Virus record (IMG/VR): IMGVR_UViG_3300034110_000422
Coordinates: 1 to 60,594 of that record
Length of the DNA stretch: 60,594 bases
Source of the DNA: a virus
Direction: 5' to 3' (one strand)
Below, piece after piece: positions 59,749 to 60,594 of the stretch. The notes beneath the pieces are model-generated. The model saw only the letters and a list, made by a program, of their open reading frames with translations, was not told the DNA's origin and did no database searches. Positions within the stretch are counted from its first letter, which is position 1. Each line of letters begins with the position of its first letter. A program made the position numbers and the translations under genes.

Positions 59749-59766
59749 TTACAATATTTATTATTA

Positions 59767-60594
59767 ATGAAAAAGATAATTTCCGAAGGTGGTATTAGAA
59801 ACATAAGGGAACTTTCTGATAGATACAAAAAAGCAAAGATATACTTTCACCAAGATTTAGATGGTGTTGCAACTGCATTGGCGATGAAGAAGTATTTGGA
59901 AGATAACGGAATCAAAGTTGTTGATGTTGAAATAATCCAATACGGTGATAAAGAATTTGCAGTTAAGAAGGCAGATGCTGAAGGTGAAATTATGCCAGTT
60001 CTTGTTGACTTTGCTCACGGAAAACCAATGTTCGTAGTTCATACCGACCACCACGATAGACAAGCCGGAGCTGACGAAACTAAGTCAACTCAGTTCAGAG
60101 GGGCTCGTTCAAATGTTGAAACTCTTTCACAGATTGTCCCGGCTTCTGAAATTTTCACACCAGAAGATGTTGCGACAATATCTATGGTTGATAGTGCTGA
60201 TTACGCTTCCAAAAACATTACACCTGAAATGGTGATGAATTATGTTTATGGTACATCAAAAGAAAAGAGTGCTAAAGAAAATAGAATGTTATTAGGTTTG
60301 GTTACCAACAAATTATTGTTGGCTTTCAAAAGTAAACCAGGATTTTTAGAGACATTAGTATTAGATTGTAAACCTTCACTTCTTTCAATCTTCAATAAGA
60401 TTAAGGAATTAATGAAGACAAACAGATATGCTGATATATCTTCATTAGAGAAAAACAAAGAAGATTACGTTCAGACAATGAAAGGACATAAGAATGTTCA
60501 GGTTAAAGATAATATCATCGTTCAGTATGGTGGTGGAAGTATGATGAGACCTGGTTCATATGATAGATATACCCCATTTAGAAACAACCCTGAG
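59767..60594 (+). CDS. DHH-family phosphoesterase, 3' partial
   Basis: 276 codons from the ATG at 59767 to the right edge with no stop. DHH motifs are visible in order: Asp30-x-Asp32 (FHQDLDGVATALAM), Asp81 (LVDFAHG), Asp94-His95-His96 (HTDHHDR), and MVDSADYAS near residue 145. DHH proteins are RecJ-type exonucleases or NrnA-type oligonucleotide/pAp phosphatases; the absence of a visible C-terminus prevents a choice. A TATTTATT element lies at 59755-59762, 4 bases before the start. Confidence 0.8.
   Translation, partial: MKKIISEGGIRNIRELSDRYKKAKIYFHQDLDGVATALAMKKYLEDNGIKVVDVEIIQYGDKEFAVKKADAEGEIMPVLVDFAHGKPMFVVHTDHHDRQAGADETKSTQFRGARSNVETLSQIVPASEIFTPEDVATISMVDSADYASKNITPEMVMNYVYGTSKEKSAKENRMLLGLVTNKLLLAFKSKPGFLETLVLDCKPSLLSIFNKIKELMKTNRYADISSLEKNKEDYVQTMKGHKNVQVKDNIIVQYGGGSMMRPGSYDRYTPFRNNPE

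Overview
The window is a densely packed, AT-rich stretch of a large tailed-phage genome, most likely a T4-related (myovirus-like) phage of a Bacteroidota host, flavobacterial in character. T4-type relatives: an SbcD/gp47-like nuclease and SbcC/gp46-like ATPase pair, a gp61/DnaG-type primase, a RuvC-type resolvase and a phage sigma factor. Bacteroidota hints: promoters of the form TTG-N19/20-TAnnTTTG, a small Hc1-type histone H1-like protein, a sigma factor without region 1.1, SprB-like and YVTN-propeller modules in virion proteins, and a signal peptide ending in FSQ. Genes abut or overlap by a few bases, and no terminase, integrase or ribosomal RNA is visible.

Layout. (1) 1-12.4 kb, plus strand: a tail-fibre/adhesin locus. 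It opens with a giant Gly-Ser/Thr-(Ser/Thr) triplet-repeat protein (1456 codons, open at the left edge), then small virion proteins, three tandem glycine-rich adhesin paralogues and two large fibre-like proteins. (2) 12.5-15.8 kb: a RuvC-like resolvase, then two minus-strand genes, one encoding a Pro/Thr-rich 'mucin' protein ending in a YVTN beta-propeller. (3) 15.9-24.3 kb: DNA metabolism and regulation (primase, ribbon-helix-helix protein, HNH and PD-(D/E)XK nucleases, gp47/gp46, sigma-70). (4) 24.4-33.4 kb: membrane and lysis-like genes, unknown virion or core proteins, a histone-like protein, DnaJ. (5) 33.4-45.4 kb: a nearly gapless cluster of glycosyltransferases and sugar or glycan-modifying enzymes, including a GT-FkbM-DegT triple fusion and a GT4 fused to a TibC-type protein O-heptosyltransferase. 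(6) 45.4-60.6 kb: small early-type genes, two DNA methyltransferases, an LRR protein, DUF932 and PcfJ-like proteins, thioredoxin and glutaredoxin, an exostosin-like transferase, a ferritin-like small protein and a DHH phosphoesterase cut by the right edge.

How it may work together. The most striking combination is a virion fibre made almost entirely of Gly, Ser and Thr, plus Pro/Thr-rich mucin-like virion proteins, in the same genome segment as a cluster whose last gene resembles enzymes that O-heptosylate serines of repeat proteins. I infer that this phage may decorate its own fibres with sugars, an O-glycosylated collagen-like fibre system. A rival reading is that the cluster alters host surface glycans.

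Two candidate promoter classes are visible: host-like TTG-N19/20-TAnnTTTG before early or metabolic genes, and TATTTATA before structural and other genes. Several of both classes end only 3-5 bases before the ATG, suggesting leaderless messages; the encoded sigma factor is a candidate reader for one class.
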